Source of the DNA: Adiantum capillus-veneris
Taxonomy: Eukaryota; Streptophyta; Polypodiopsida; Polypodiales; Pteridaceae
DNA: 64,000 nt
NCBI GenBank assembly: GCA_014529385.2
Contig: CM043942.1
Span: 23,178,491-23,242,490 of the forward strand
Direction of reading: 5' to 3'
A program made the position numbers and the translations under genes. Shown here piece by piece: positions 33,107 to 43,063 of the stretch (the stretch's first letter is position 1; each line of letters starts with the position of its first letter). The notes beneath the pieces are model-generated. The model was not told where the DNA came from. It did not search any database and was given only the letters and a program-made list of their open reading frames with translations.

Positions 33107-34870
33107 GTGTATACAAAGGCTCAAAGGAAACCTATCGATGGGAGCAATGGAGTCTATTACAGTCCAGTGATACTTAAGGAAATAGATTTAGCAAACCCAG
33201 GAGAAGAGTCCAAGCCTGTTTTCATTGCCCAAGATCTGACAGAGACTGAGGAGTGTGTACTTAAAGAACTTCTCAAGGAATTCAGGGATATATTTGCCTG
33301 GACATATCATGATATGAAAGATGTTCCACCTTCCTTGGTGCAACACACAATCCCCATGAATAGCATGGCTAAACCAGTTCAGCAACGACCCTACCCAATG
33401 AATCCTAAATATGCAAAAATCGTTCAAGAAGAGATTGAAAAGCTTGTGGAATGTGCATTCATATACCCTATTGAGCACTCAGAATGGGTGTCTCCAATAG
33501 TGATTGTGCCAAAAAAGAATGGGAAACTCAGAGTGTGCGTGGATCTCAAGAAGGTGAATGCTGCCACTAGGAGGGACCATTACCGCTTGCCATATTTAGA
33601 ACGTGCTTGAAAGAGTTGCAGGGAAGGAAGCTTATAGCTTTTTAGATGGGTACTCTGGCTACAATCAAATCACAATTGCGCTGGAGGACCAAGCTAAAAC
33701 AGCCTTTCTAACCGAATTTGGAGTGTTCGCATTTCGTGTTATGGCTTTTTGTTTAACCAATGTCCCTACTACCTTTCAAAGATTAATAAACATTGCTTTT
33801 AGAGAATATTTGAGGGAATTTTGTGAAGCTTTTTTAGATGACCTTTATGTTTATTCCTCTTGGAAAGAACATCTATCATGCTTACGAAAAGTGTTTGAGA
33901 AGTGTAGATTGTATCGCATCTCCTTAAACCCTCTCAAATGCCAATTTTGGGTTAAACATGGAGTCATTTTAGGGCATATAGTGTCCCAAAATGGGATTTC
34001 CACAGATGAGATCAAAATTAAAGCCATTGCAGAATTGCCACCACCTACAAACTATAAAGGAGTTCAAAGGTTCATGGGCCATGTTGGTTATTACCGACGG
34101 TTTATTTTAAACTTTGCCGAGATAGCTCGTCCTTTGTACAAGCTTATTATTGAGTTCCAATGGACTACGGAGTGTGACCATGCTTATGAGTCATTGAAAA
34201 AGACCTTGACTAGCACTCCTATTCTACGAGTGCCCGATTGTAATGTAATTTTTCATGTGCATATTGATGCATCAAACTTTGCTATTGGGTGTGTTCTAGC
34301 TCAACCAGGAGAACATAAACTGGACTACCCCATTAGCTTTGCAAGTCGTCAGTTGAATGATGCCGAAAGAAACTACACCACTACAGAGCGAAAAGGTTCA
34401 GGTATGATTTATGCAGTGAAGAAATTTCGCTACTACCTTCTGGCCAACAAGTTTGTGTTCTATGTTGATCATCAAGCCTTGTTGTATCTAGTAAATAAAC
34501 CTTGTTCCACGGGAAGAATTACAAAATGGTTGTTAATTCTCCTTGAGTTTGATTTTACCATTGTGGTGAGACCTGGTAAAAGACATGTCATGGCTGATCA
34601 TTTGTCTCGCATACCCAATGGTGAAGCCCCTACTGGAGTCGATGCTGAATTGCCTGATACTTCTCTATTCCTAGTCGAAACCATACCTGAATGGAGTGAG
34701 AATATTGTGAACTTTCTAGTTAATGGTTTTCCACCCAAAGAGCTTCGTAAGGACATAGCTCGAAAAATGTTAAAAGAATGTGAACCTTACTCTCTCATTG
34801 CAGGAACTCTCTACAGGCTAGGAAAGATGATATTCTTAGATGTTGTGCCCGTGAGGATGAGTATTTATAC
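33107..34870 (+). pseudogene. B2 reverse transcriptase and RNase H
   Basis: RT motifs in order: KLVECAFIYPIEHSEWVSPI, VPKKNGKLRVCVDLKKVNAA, YSFLDGYSGYNQI, LTNVPTTFQRLI and FLDDLYVYS (active-site Asp pair intact, about 33,833-33,860). The connection is VGYYRRFILNFAEIARPLYK. RNase H has VHIDASNFAIGCVLAQPGE, YTTTERKGSGMIYAVKKFRY and FYVDHQALLYLVNK. The catalytic Glu expected in TTERE reads Lys. A one-base deletion near 33,601 shifts frame between the RT fingers and palm. The Gly-Cys-Val-Leu-Ala-Gln signature fits the Tat/Athila branch. Confidence 0.88.
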
Positions 34871-36037
34871 ACACTGCAAGAAGCCCACATGGGTATAGTC
34901 GGAGGACATTTCTCAGGGGAACTAACAGCTAGAAAGGTGTTGCAATCAGGCTATTGGTGGCCTACCTTATTCAAGGATGCATCACTTTCTGCAAAAGGAT
35001 GTGATGAATGCCAACGTTACAAGATCACGCAACGAAAGGGTAGGATGCCCTTACATCCTGTTAAAGTGACTCAACCATTTGAAAAATGGGGTTTGGACTT
35101 TGTAGGCCCAATTAGTCTGCCAGCTCGTAGCACTTAATCTCTATATATTATCATTGCCACTGACTATGTGACAAAGTGGGTGGAAGCCAGGGCGACACGT
35201 AAGGCCGATGCGAGGTCAACTGCCAAGTTTCTCTTTGAGAAACTTTGAGAACATTATTACAAGATTTGGTTGTCCCTTTGAGATTGTGAGTGACAATGGT
35301 ACTCATTTATAAATGGAGTAATAAAAGAACTCACTACCAACTTTATGATAGCTCACCATAAGTCCACACCTTATTATCCACAAGCCAATGGCCAAGCTGA
35401 GAGCACTAACAAGACCTTAATCTCTATCTTGACCAAAACGGTGGAAGCTCGTCGCATAGATTGGGATTTAAAGCTTACATCAGCTCTATGGGCTTATCGT
35501 ACTGCATACAAAGTTACCGTTAACTGCACACCATTTAAGATGGTGTATGGCCAAAAAGCGGTTATGCCATGGGAGTTTGTCGTTCTTAGTCTTCGAGTAG
35601 CTTCTCAAGAAGGTTGGGATGGTAACCCCTTAGTTGAGCGATTATATATTCTTGAAAGGCTAGATGAAGAGAGGCAATTAGCTGTGCAAAATGCACTTGT
35701 GGAGAAAAATAGGAGGAAGGAATGGTTTGACCGTCATCTAAAGAACAAAGATATCAATGTTGGTGTTAAAGTCCTTATGTATGGAGTGTGTAACAAAAAG
35801 AAAAAGTTGAAATATGCGGGAAAAGGACCATATAGAGTATGTGAGATCACCCCACAAGGAACCATTCGTGTGGAGACTCTTGATGGAGTTGAAACCATTG
35901 GATTCCTCAATGGGAGTAAATTTAAAAGATACTATGATCCTTTAAGCCAAGAGGAGCTACATGCCATCCATACAAAAAAGGCAGCCAAGGCACAAACAAA
36001 ATTGAAGAAGATACAAGCTCAAGCTAAGGCTAAGTAG
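34871..36037 (+). pseudogene. B2 integrase
   Basis: Zinc-binding region (HMGIVGGHFSG..., CDECQRYK), core start (EKWGLDFVGPISL), TAA at 35,135, and a frameshifted stretch with the second Asp (IVSDNG). Then STPYYPQANGQAESTNKTL with the catalytic Glu, and the C-terminal region (ALWAYRTAYKVTVNCTPFKM; KYAGKGPYRVCEITPQGTIR). The Lys/Ala/Gln-rich end (KKAAKAQTKLKKIQ) runs to TAG 36,035. No chromodomain is visible. Confidence 0.85.
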
Positions 36038-36469
36038 CGACAACAACGCATAAGACGAAAACGAGAGGCTAACCTTGGAGTCACACATGCATTCCATGTT
36101 GAAACTGACGAGGATTGGTTGGACTCTGACACACCTCTACGATACCCTATTGAGCTAAACAGCACCTATGGAAAAGTGCTATATAATGCCTTATTGGACA
36201 CGGGTGCTAAATATAATCTGCTATCATATGGGGTGTGGTGTTAGTTAGGGAAACCACCTTTATCTATCCAAGTCAAGGGTGTCAATAAGAAAAAAATTGA
36301 GGTTTTTAGAATCTGGCACACTTATGTCAGTTATGACAATGGGGTTGTAGCTCAAGACTTTTTGGTCATGCTTGTTGGAACTATGGAGGGTAATATAAAC
36401 CTAGGATGCACGTGGATGATAGCCACCAAATGCACTATTGATTGGGGGACAGGGGGTGTCACAACATAG
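36038..36469 (+). pseudogene. Second aspartic-protease-like domain after integrase in B2
   Basis: In the same frame as integrase, past TAG 36,035: a basic segment (RRIRRKREANLG), an acidic patch (ETDEDWLDSDTP), then NALLDTGAKYNLLSYGVW with a canonical DTGA (Asp codon 36,197-36,199). About 60 residues later comes INLGCTWMIATKCTIDW, matching the retropepsin C-terminal pattern (LG..W.....IDW). TAGs at 36,242 and 36,467 interrupt it; the first sits where CAG (Gln) is likely. It is distinct from the protease at 31,517. Its own substrate is unknown; it could equally be a protease-fold binding domain. Confidence 0.6.
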
Positions 36470-37237
36470 AAACCAACTCTTAGCCCTGCCACTCAAGCCA
36501 TAGTCCCTGAGATATTGCCTCTTAAGGAAATAAAACCCAAAACATTGCATGTCCAAGAGGTTGAACCATATGTCCCCATAGCCCAACTCTCTAGAACTTC
36601 AATTGATGCAAATGAAATAAAGCTTGAGACACACAAAACCCATCCCAATATAACAAAGAAAACATACAAGTGGGTCCCTAAAGCTTCTTTAGCAACCATA
36701 GCCAGTGCTAAAAGACATGAGCCTGGTGAGAGATGCCCCATTCGCCCCAAGAAATGTAAAGAAATGTTGTGTTGGATTCCTAAAAAACTATTGGAAGCCC
36801 AAGGCTACTATGAAGGAAATGATCAAATCTGGGTGCCAAAACGTAAATTGTGCTCTTACTTGTCACCGGGACCATGTGAACTCAATCCTGTGGCTCCAAA
36901 ACAAATTGAAGATCGCAGAAAGGAAAAAATCACGGAATGCTACACACCTGCTCTAGAGCTAGTTTGGGTAGCAAAGAAAGAATGATTTGTTCCACTTAGC
37001 TCAGGAACAGGGAAATCAAATGAAGCTTCTTGCTCTTCGTGTAGTTCCTATATGGAAATAGAAGCTTTGACACAACCTCCACCTACCATTGTACATATCC
37101 ATACAAGCAAGAAAGAATTTGCACCTCCCGTTGTAAGTTCACTACCTACAACAATGTTGCAAATAAAATCATGGGAGAGTATCTTACCACCCTTGCAACT
37201 AGATGAAAGCATAGGGTGGTCGAAAACTATTGGTTAA
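36470..37237 (+). pseudogene. B2 W-[V/I]-P-K repeat module
   Basis: It continues the integrase/DTGA frame to 36,985 and then a shifted frame (37,052-37,237). Motifs KWVPK, CWIPK, IWVPK and VWVAK (last Pro lost) are separated by basic, Cys-containing stretches (RCPIRPKKCKEMLC; KRKLCSYLSPGPCELNP). The shifted frame has EALTQPPPTIVHIHT and SWESILPPLQLDE. It is about 14% different from B1's module, so the motif pattern has survived more than the sequence between motifs. Confidence 0.6.
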
Positions 37238-37550
37238 AGCCTTCGCCTATAACAACTTGGAACAACTAGTTTCAAAGGGTGAACATCATTCCAAAAGGTA
37301 TGATCTACCCAAGGAAGGGGGGAGTGTTTGTTGACATCCATCATTCACTTGCTTCCCTCTCAACCTTCCTCCCTGATCTCTCAATCTTCAATCTTAGGGA
37401 ATGTATATATAAAGCCTTATACTCACAAAAACAAGATAAAAAAGTAAAAGAGCAAGAGCCATAATACAAAATCATAAAAACACATTATGCACAAGAACAT
37501 GACCCTTGTAATATTTGCACTCTAACCATCATCTATTTGCATGTACAGAT

Positions 37551-37973
37551 ATGGCTAGTACGCTAGAGTCATCCACTCCTGCCTTGGGTGAGAGGTACCC
37601 TTGTTACTTTTCACAAATGTTTCACATGGTCTTTCTGGTGCTTGCCTGTGAATGGGATTTGGTAGGTACGCTAGCATGTGAGAGGAATTTTGAGGAGTTA
37701 GAATGGCTGATACGTCTCTTGACCACGACTGATCCATACTTAGTAGAGAGTGTATCTCCCATTGCACAAGCCTATCCTTTTGACCAAGATGACTGTATGC
37801 GTCTAGTGACCTTCTTAGTAAACATTGGTGCCTCTGATGATGAAGAAGATTTACATGATTATACGGATGGCACATATGGTCTCACGGATGATGACTTTGT
37901 TTTTCTTGACGACGAGGATAGGGGTTTAGCCTTAGGGTTTCCCCATAATCTCTACACTATCCTATTCCCTTGA
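37551..37973 (+). CDS. Small acidic ORF near 3' end of B2, unknown
   Basis: A 140-codon frame from ATG 37,551 (MASTLESSTPALGERYPC) to 37,973. The N-terminal half is hydrophobic/helical (FSQMFHMVFLVLACEWDL; FEELEWLIRLL). The C-terminal half is very acidic (GASDDEEDLHDY; LTDDDFVFLDDEDRG). No domain recognised. It lies after the W-[V/I]-P-K module and is absent from B1. It has no stops, unlike neighbouring pol. It may be an accessory ORF or captured host sequence. Confidence 0.45.
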   Translation: MASTLESSTPALGERYPCYFSQMFHMVFLVLACEWDLVGTLACERNFEELEWLIRLLTTTDPYLVESVSPIAQAYPFDQDDCMRLVTFLVNIGASDDEEDLHDYTDGTYGLTDDDFVFLDDEDRGLALGFPHNLYTILFP

Positions 37974-39321
37974 CTCTCTAGGGGGAGTGCAAATAATTAG
38001 GTTAGGGTTCCTTATGCTTTTTTGTTGTGTTCAATAAGTGTTGGTACCTTTTCCCACTGATGTGCCTCCTAGAGGTATTCTTTGTGTTTCCTAGTGTGTA
38101 TAGGAACGTGTTGCTGTTGTTAGGATTTGGACCTTCATGGAATCTTTCTCTCATTCACACTTCAAATCAAGCACGACCATCAACACAAACATGTGTTTCT
38201 TGTCCATTAGCATTGTCCCTTATCTTTTTGCATCCATGTTTGTCTGCTTTAATTGTGATTGGTAGCATAATATTCAACACATTTTTTTAGTATCAAACAT
38301 TAAATTCAAAGTAATTTTTTGTCATAATCACTTGTCTAGGTTTAAAAATCAAGCAGTCTGACTAAGCTAGTTTGACCAAGCTAGGCGTTAGAGATCTTCT
38401 CTTAATATCATGGGGAATGCCTTCCTAATAATCAATGGTTACTTGGGTTCTTAATCCAATTTAGGCACCATTGTGCAAAATGTACTAGGGCTTTCTCGTG
38501 GGCTTAGTCCCTATTGACCTTTAGCTTAAGTATTATAAAGGGAGTTTACTAATGTGATGAGCCTGGGGAGGGTAACAGTGTTATATGACCCCCCAAAGTT
38601 ACAAAATTAAAATGTTGAAAATGAAAAAAATAAAATAAAATCAAAGTGCCACAATGTAAAATCTTAAGCTGGAAGAGAAATCTCAGCCGGATTTGGTACT
38701 CCACTCACATGTATCGCCTATGGTACTAGAGCCCTAGAGGTTCCCAGTGTGGGCCCTTTTCCTTGAAAAGAAAAAAACCCAAGGCATACAAAATAAGCAC
38801 ACACATCAAAATGGAATCACTGTGAAAAGACTTTGAGGGGTCAAAGAAAAGGTAACCAGTTAGGCGATGATTTCATGAGAAATTCCTTTTATCGTAGCTT
38901 AACTACAAGGTCTTCTAGGTATAGCCTCTAGTTAGCCCTCGGACATGAAATACTTGGCTTGCACGATTAAACAACTTAATATACCAGAGAAAATTGAGAA
39001 GCTTGCCCATGGTATTAATAGTCGATCTTTAGTGCCTTTCAACCGTTACATTAGTGACCTCAGACCTTTACAACTGTTTATGCGTTTGATTATATTGCAA
39101 TTTAATGTTTATTGTTGAAAAATGGTTTAATATTCTATTACCAATCAAATTGTCTGTCTACAACTGCATATGCTTTTTAATTGTATATGAGATTGCAATT
39201 ACTGTGCCAATGTTCTTTGATTTTGTAGTGACTAAAGAAGGCTAAGGAAATTCATCTCAAATGCTCTTCCACCTCGACGAACGAGCTTCAACTCAATAGC
39301 TTCCGAGGATGGAATCTACAT
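37974..39321 (+). other. B2 3' non-coding region
   Basis: AT-rich, no frames, collinear with B1 18,940-20,240. Confidence 0.6.
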
Positions 39322-39335
39322 AAGGAAGGGGGGAA
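39322..39335 (+). other. Polypurine tract of B2
   Basis: AAGGAAGGGGGGAA abuts the 3' LTR, the plus-strand DNA priming site. Confidence 0.88.
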
Positions 39336-39631
39336 TGTTAACCCTCACGCACATTCCTATCACTTAAGACGGATGCCGTATTATTTATTTGGTAGAGTCA
39401 AGTACCGGGCTTGTCCGTCCAATAGGAAAAGTGTAAGAGTGATCGCCGATGAGAGGCGCACTTTAACTGGAACATTCAAGGGATTAGTTGGCTAAGCATG
39501 GGCGCCCAAGTGTGAATGGGGCGAGCTCATATAAAAGTCAGCTAAACCTAAAATTCACTCATTCTCTCATTTGTGCAATTGAAGAGTGCTCTTGCTCCAT
39601 CTGCTTGTGTGTGTATGCGTGAGAGAGAGAG

Positions 39632-39706
<75 letters not shown>

Positions 39707-39940
39707 TTGAGCATTGCGGCGGCACGATGGCAGCGAGGCAGTTGAGCGCGGCGTAGCGGCGTCTCCCTCTTCTTTGCGGCGAGGAATCCTCCACGACAGC
39801 AAGCGTAGAGCGGTGAGTGACACACCATCGTCTTCTTTGAGCTTACTAGTTTAGGCTAGTCGCATGCTTGGAGCCATCTGTGGCTCGCACACAGTGTATT
39901 GGTAAGTTCCTTGCATTGACACGTGCGACATACGCGCACA
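39336..39940 (+). mobile_element. 3' LTR of B2
   Basis: TGTTAACCCTC...GCGCACA, 605 bp. TATA box at 39,529-39,537; a long (GA)n at about 39,620-39,703 makes it longer than the 5' LTR. Confidence 0.92.
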
Positions 39941-40818
39941 TTCTGGCATAGTTCCTTAGGTCTTAGCTCCTTTTTCCAGCTTCTAGTGTTGTTTGTCTGA
40001 ATCTGGATTCTGCCACTAGCCCTTTGTAGAGTCAGAGTTTGATTAGCATAGTCGTGAACAACCTGTGCCGTTCGCAACCATGGGCGCCCTAGTAGCATTC
40101 CATATGCTCCTTGCACATCGAGAACTAGAGAACTGGTCTTGAACTTCTCCTTGCCCACTCGTATCGGCATATTTTCGATCATACCAGTAGCTTACACTTC
40201 TCGATGATCTGCCATTCGCACTTTGAAAGGTGCTGGCTTCAAATTTGTGATGCCCATCCTCTGCTGAAGATGTACTCCCATGATGTTTATTCCTGCTCCT
40301 CCATCCAGAATGACACTCAAAAGTGGTTCCCATTGTTTCCGAACTTTGTAATCTACTTGAATTAGAGGCACTTCATCATCTCTGACAGCCGTCAAGTCAA
40401 CTGTCCTGGCCTCCGCCTTAGCCTTTCTTCGCTGTCTGATGAATTTCGCTGCTTCAGGCAAAGTTCTTCTAATGTCTTCCAACTCCACAGTGAGTTTCTG
40501 GATTCTGTCAAAGATTTTGACATGAATTTCCTCTTTCTCATGGTCAGAGTTGTTGTTGGAGCTTGAAGATCTGGTAATATCTTCACAATGCCATTCCTTC
40601 ATTGTAGTGCTTTCAGCTCCTCTATTAGCTCCCAACTCTTCAATCATCCCTTGTACTGCAGCCAACATGGTCTCAGGTATGCCAGGCTTTGACTGATCTG
40701 TCTCAGTAGATTGGGATGGTATCTTTTGAACGACCCATGCTACAAAACTCTCTGGCTGCTCTGGCAGCTTCTTGGCTAAATCCTCTGTGATCTTCGCTGC
40801 TAGTTCTCTTTGCTCCTG
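39941..40818 (-). pseudogene. Element C protease region
   Basis: Minus strand, in order: helical segment with KWHC..SSSSNNNSDHEKEE-like spacer and KIFDRIQKLTVELEDIRRTL, then protease LLSVILDGGAGINIMGVHLQ (catalytic Asp in DGG), MADHREV, TAA 40,194, and YGMLLGRPWLRTAQVVHDYA (closing motif). The B2 insertion cuts it at 39,941, and the frame resumes at 27,949. Confidence 0.8.
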
Positions 40819-42486
40819 TCATTCATCAACCACCTTTTCTTTACCCTTGGCCTTCCATACCTCTCTCTGTTGAGCCCATTTGCTGCTTTCAGTAGTGACT
40901 GATTTTTTTGGAATCTTTGGGATTTCCTCAATCACTACTCCTTTGCTTCGTGTAATTGCTCGTACTCGAATTGGCTCTGGTACCTTCACCTCAATAGCCA
41001 TAGTCCCAGGTGTGTCTGGACATTGAGCCACAAAATGCCCATACTTTCCACAAGTATAGCAATTCAGACTTCGGCTCTGGAAGTTACCACGCCCCCGGCC
41101 CCGGCCAATACCCTCTTGGTATCTGTCGCGCCTTGGACCAGTACCAATGGTACCTGGTTTCTCCTCCTGAGAAGCGTTGGTAGTTTCCACTTTTACTGGT
41201 TCGGCATTGGTAAATGCCACCACAGACAGTCTTTGCCCTTTTTGAAATGATGAATCCTAATGCTAGAGTTATTCCATAAATGGCCATAGGCTTTACAATA
41301 AGTACACTGTGGGCACTCATTGGAAACAATGGTCCTTATATTTACATTTTGAACACCAAGTCTGCATTCTTCTCACCGGTTGTCTGGTCCGGCTAACCTC
41401 AGCAATTTGCCGAGCCATCTCTTCAATCTTCCTAGCCCAAGACCCCTTTTTAGGCTTATCCTTGGTCTTCTCATCGAAGCTACTCTCAGAACTATTGGAA
41501 ACTCCGCTTGAATCAGAGTCATCAGTAGAAGGACTACTACTACTGGACCTCCTCTTCTTATGACCCTTTTCCTTCTTAGCTTGTTGTTCCAGCTTCAGGG
41601 CTCGCTGCACCAAATCATTGAATTTATTTGTCAGTGCTGGCACCTCTTGCTCCCTAAGATTCTTGCTGCGAAAGCCATTCAAGAACCATGCTCTCAGTCG
41701 CTTTTCTGATGGTGGTTCCTACAGCTGCCTTGTCAGCTCCTTAATTTTCTCATAATAGCTTCGGACTGACAATTTCCTATGTTTAATCTTATCCAGTTCA
41801 CAAAGAATATCCTCATCACCTCTGTTGTCGGAATATTCCAGTCTGAAGGCTTTAAGTAGTTTATTATAGGATCTGAGCTGGCAAGCCGGGTAATGGTAGT
41901 ACCACTTCCTCACTGCCTCCTTCAGCGTTTGCGGAAAGTATTCACCCCAGTCATCCTCATCAATATTTTTCAGCTCTGCATACTGCTCAAAAGCTTGGAT
42001 GTGAACATCCGGATCATCCTTCTTGCCCCCTTTGAACACAGGAAAAGAGATTTTCAACGAGGATGTGTAATCATGTCGATCACCATTGGTCCTTCCTCTT
42101 CTCATCTTGGAGTCTGGACACCTCTTTGGGGTTTTCTTACAATTGTCTATATCTGCATCCCAATTAATATCTACCTCTATCTCAGTTTCTATGTCCTCCC
42201 TAGCCTGTCTACCGGAAGTATGGTGGCTTCCTTTACTGCCTTTGGCACCCTCATCCCCTTGCCTGGATCGAGAACTTTTAGCCTTGCATGCTTCCCTTTC
42301 TGCCCTTCTGCATCTGGACTGACTAGAATGCTGTGAGTCCTGCGCCTCATCAGCCTGACTGTGCTCCTCCTGAGCCTCAGTGTCAGTCACCAGCTCATGC
42401 TTGGGGTTAGAGTCTCTTTCTGACTCCTCAGGAATAGGGTCAACACAGTAGGATGGTTTCCGGCCATGACTGGTTTTGGGTGCCAT
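40819..42486 (-). pseudogene. Element C gag
   Basis: Starts at ATG 42,486 (MAPKTSHGRKPSYCVDPIPE), 63 bp after the primer site. A charged, Ser/Gln-rich N-terminus is followed by the capsid-like domain (SLKISFPVFKGGKKDDPDVH; WYYHYPACQLRSYNKLLKAF; KLSVRSYYEKIKELTRQL), TAG 41,721, then RAWFLNGFRSKNLREQEVP and a Ser/Asp-rich linker. There is a degenerate knuckle (CTYCKAYGHLWNN), a frameshift, an Arg/Gly stretch (RGRGRGNF) and an intact CX2CX4HX4C knuckle at 41,020-41,061 (CYTCGKYGHFVAQC). TGA at 40,821. Confidence 0.85.
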
Positions 42487-42548
42487 TACTGTAGCTGAGA
42501 AACTTATAACTAGGAGATGAGTTTTCTAGTCAACGAGCAACAACTCTA

Positions 42549-42564
42549 GCCACCGTGATCGCCA
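42549..42564 (-). other. Probable primer binding site of C
   Basis: The minus strand reads TGGCGATCACGGTGGC three bases after the LTR end, the same spacing as in G. It begins TGGCG like other Tat-branch primer sites, but I cannot assign the tRNA. Confidence 0.45.
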
Positions 42565-42567
42565 AAA

Positions 42568-43063
42568 TGGAATTGGAGCTGATCTTTTTAGATAGATGAT
42601 TCCAGTGTTAGAAGTTCATAGCTACTGGTGATGTGTTAGATCAAACAATAGATTGGACAAGGAAATAGAAACTGAACTGGAATACATCTACTGAAATGAG
42701 AAACAGACTGAAGTACCGAGAATGATGTTCAGATTCAGATTCACGTTCAGATTCAGATTTAGACTCAGAGAGAATGAGTACAAAGTATGTATGACTGGAG
42801 TATATTGTACTGTTGTATTTAGGATTACCGATGAAAGATTACAATAAAGATGATGTAGCTCAAGAACAACTCAGGAGTTAAGGATTATGAATCAAAAACT
42901 AAGTAGATGTACAACCGACAAATGCCACCCGATTACAATGTAATGGGTCCTATTTATATGCCTTGGGAATACAGTGGTAATTGTTGTGGTAATTACTGAC
43001 TGATCCACTGTTCGTCTCACAGGAGCCGGTTCCCACCCAGTGAGACTGTCTCAGCCATCTACA
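42568..43063 (-). mobile_element. 5' LTR of element C
   Basis: On the minus strand TGTAGATGGCTGAGAC...CCAATTCCA, about 496 bp. TATA box (CATATAAATA, minus) at 42,960-42,951. The outer edge coincides with the exact start of copia D2 homology at 43,064. No second copy exists in the window, so the inner edge is less certain. Confidence 0.65.

Larger units (their letters stand above)
27950..39940 (+). mobile_element. Element B2: Tat/Athila-type gypsy with both LTRs
   Basis: LTRs at 27,950-28,525 and 39,336-39,940, tRNA-Asp primer site, PPT, and flanks TTCTA (27,945-27,949) and TTCTG (39,941-39,945), a one-mismatch 5-bp TSD. The host frame (C's protease to RT) is continuous once one flank copy is removed. 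The two LTRs differ by about 5% by eye, so it is not recent. gag lacks about 1.35 kb of its centre, and pol has frameshifts and stops. Confidence 0.92.
20794..43063 (-). mobile_element. Element C: minus-strand gypsy with extra 3' ORF, interrupted twice
   Basis: Read from high to low coordinates: 5' LTR, primer site, gag, protease, [B2 insertion], RT, RNase H, [TTAA transposon], integrase, extra ORF, truncated at copia D1. Frames are continuous across both insertions. The 3' LTR is missing. RT reads FMDN where FxDD is expected and integrase reads SHQG where SDQG is expected, so pol is inactive. Confidence 0.8.

Noticed and set aside
36035-36469. Amber codons in B2 and C as programmed readthrough
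   Set aside because: TAGs are many, scattered and mixed with frameshifts and lost catalytic residues; deamination decay explains them better.
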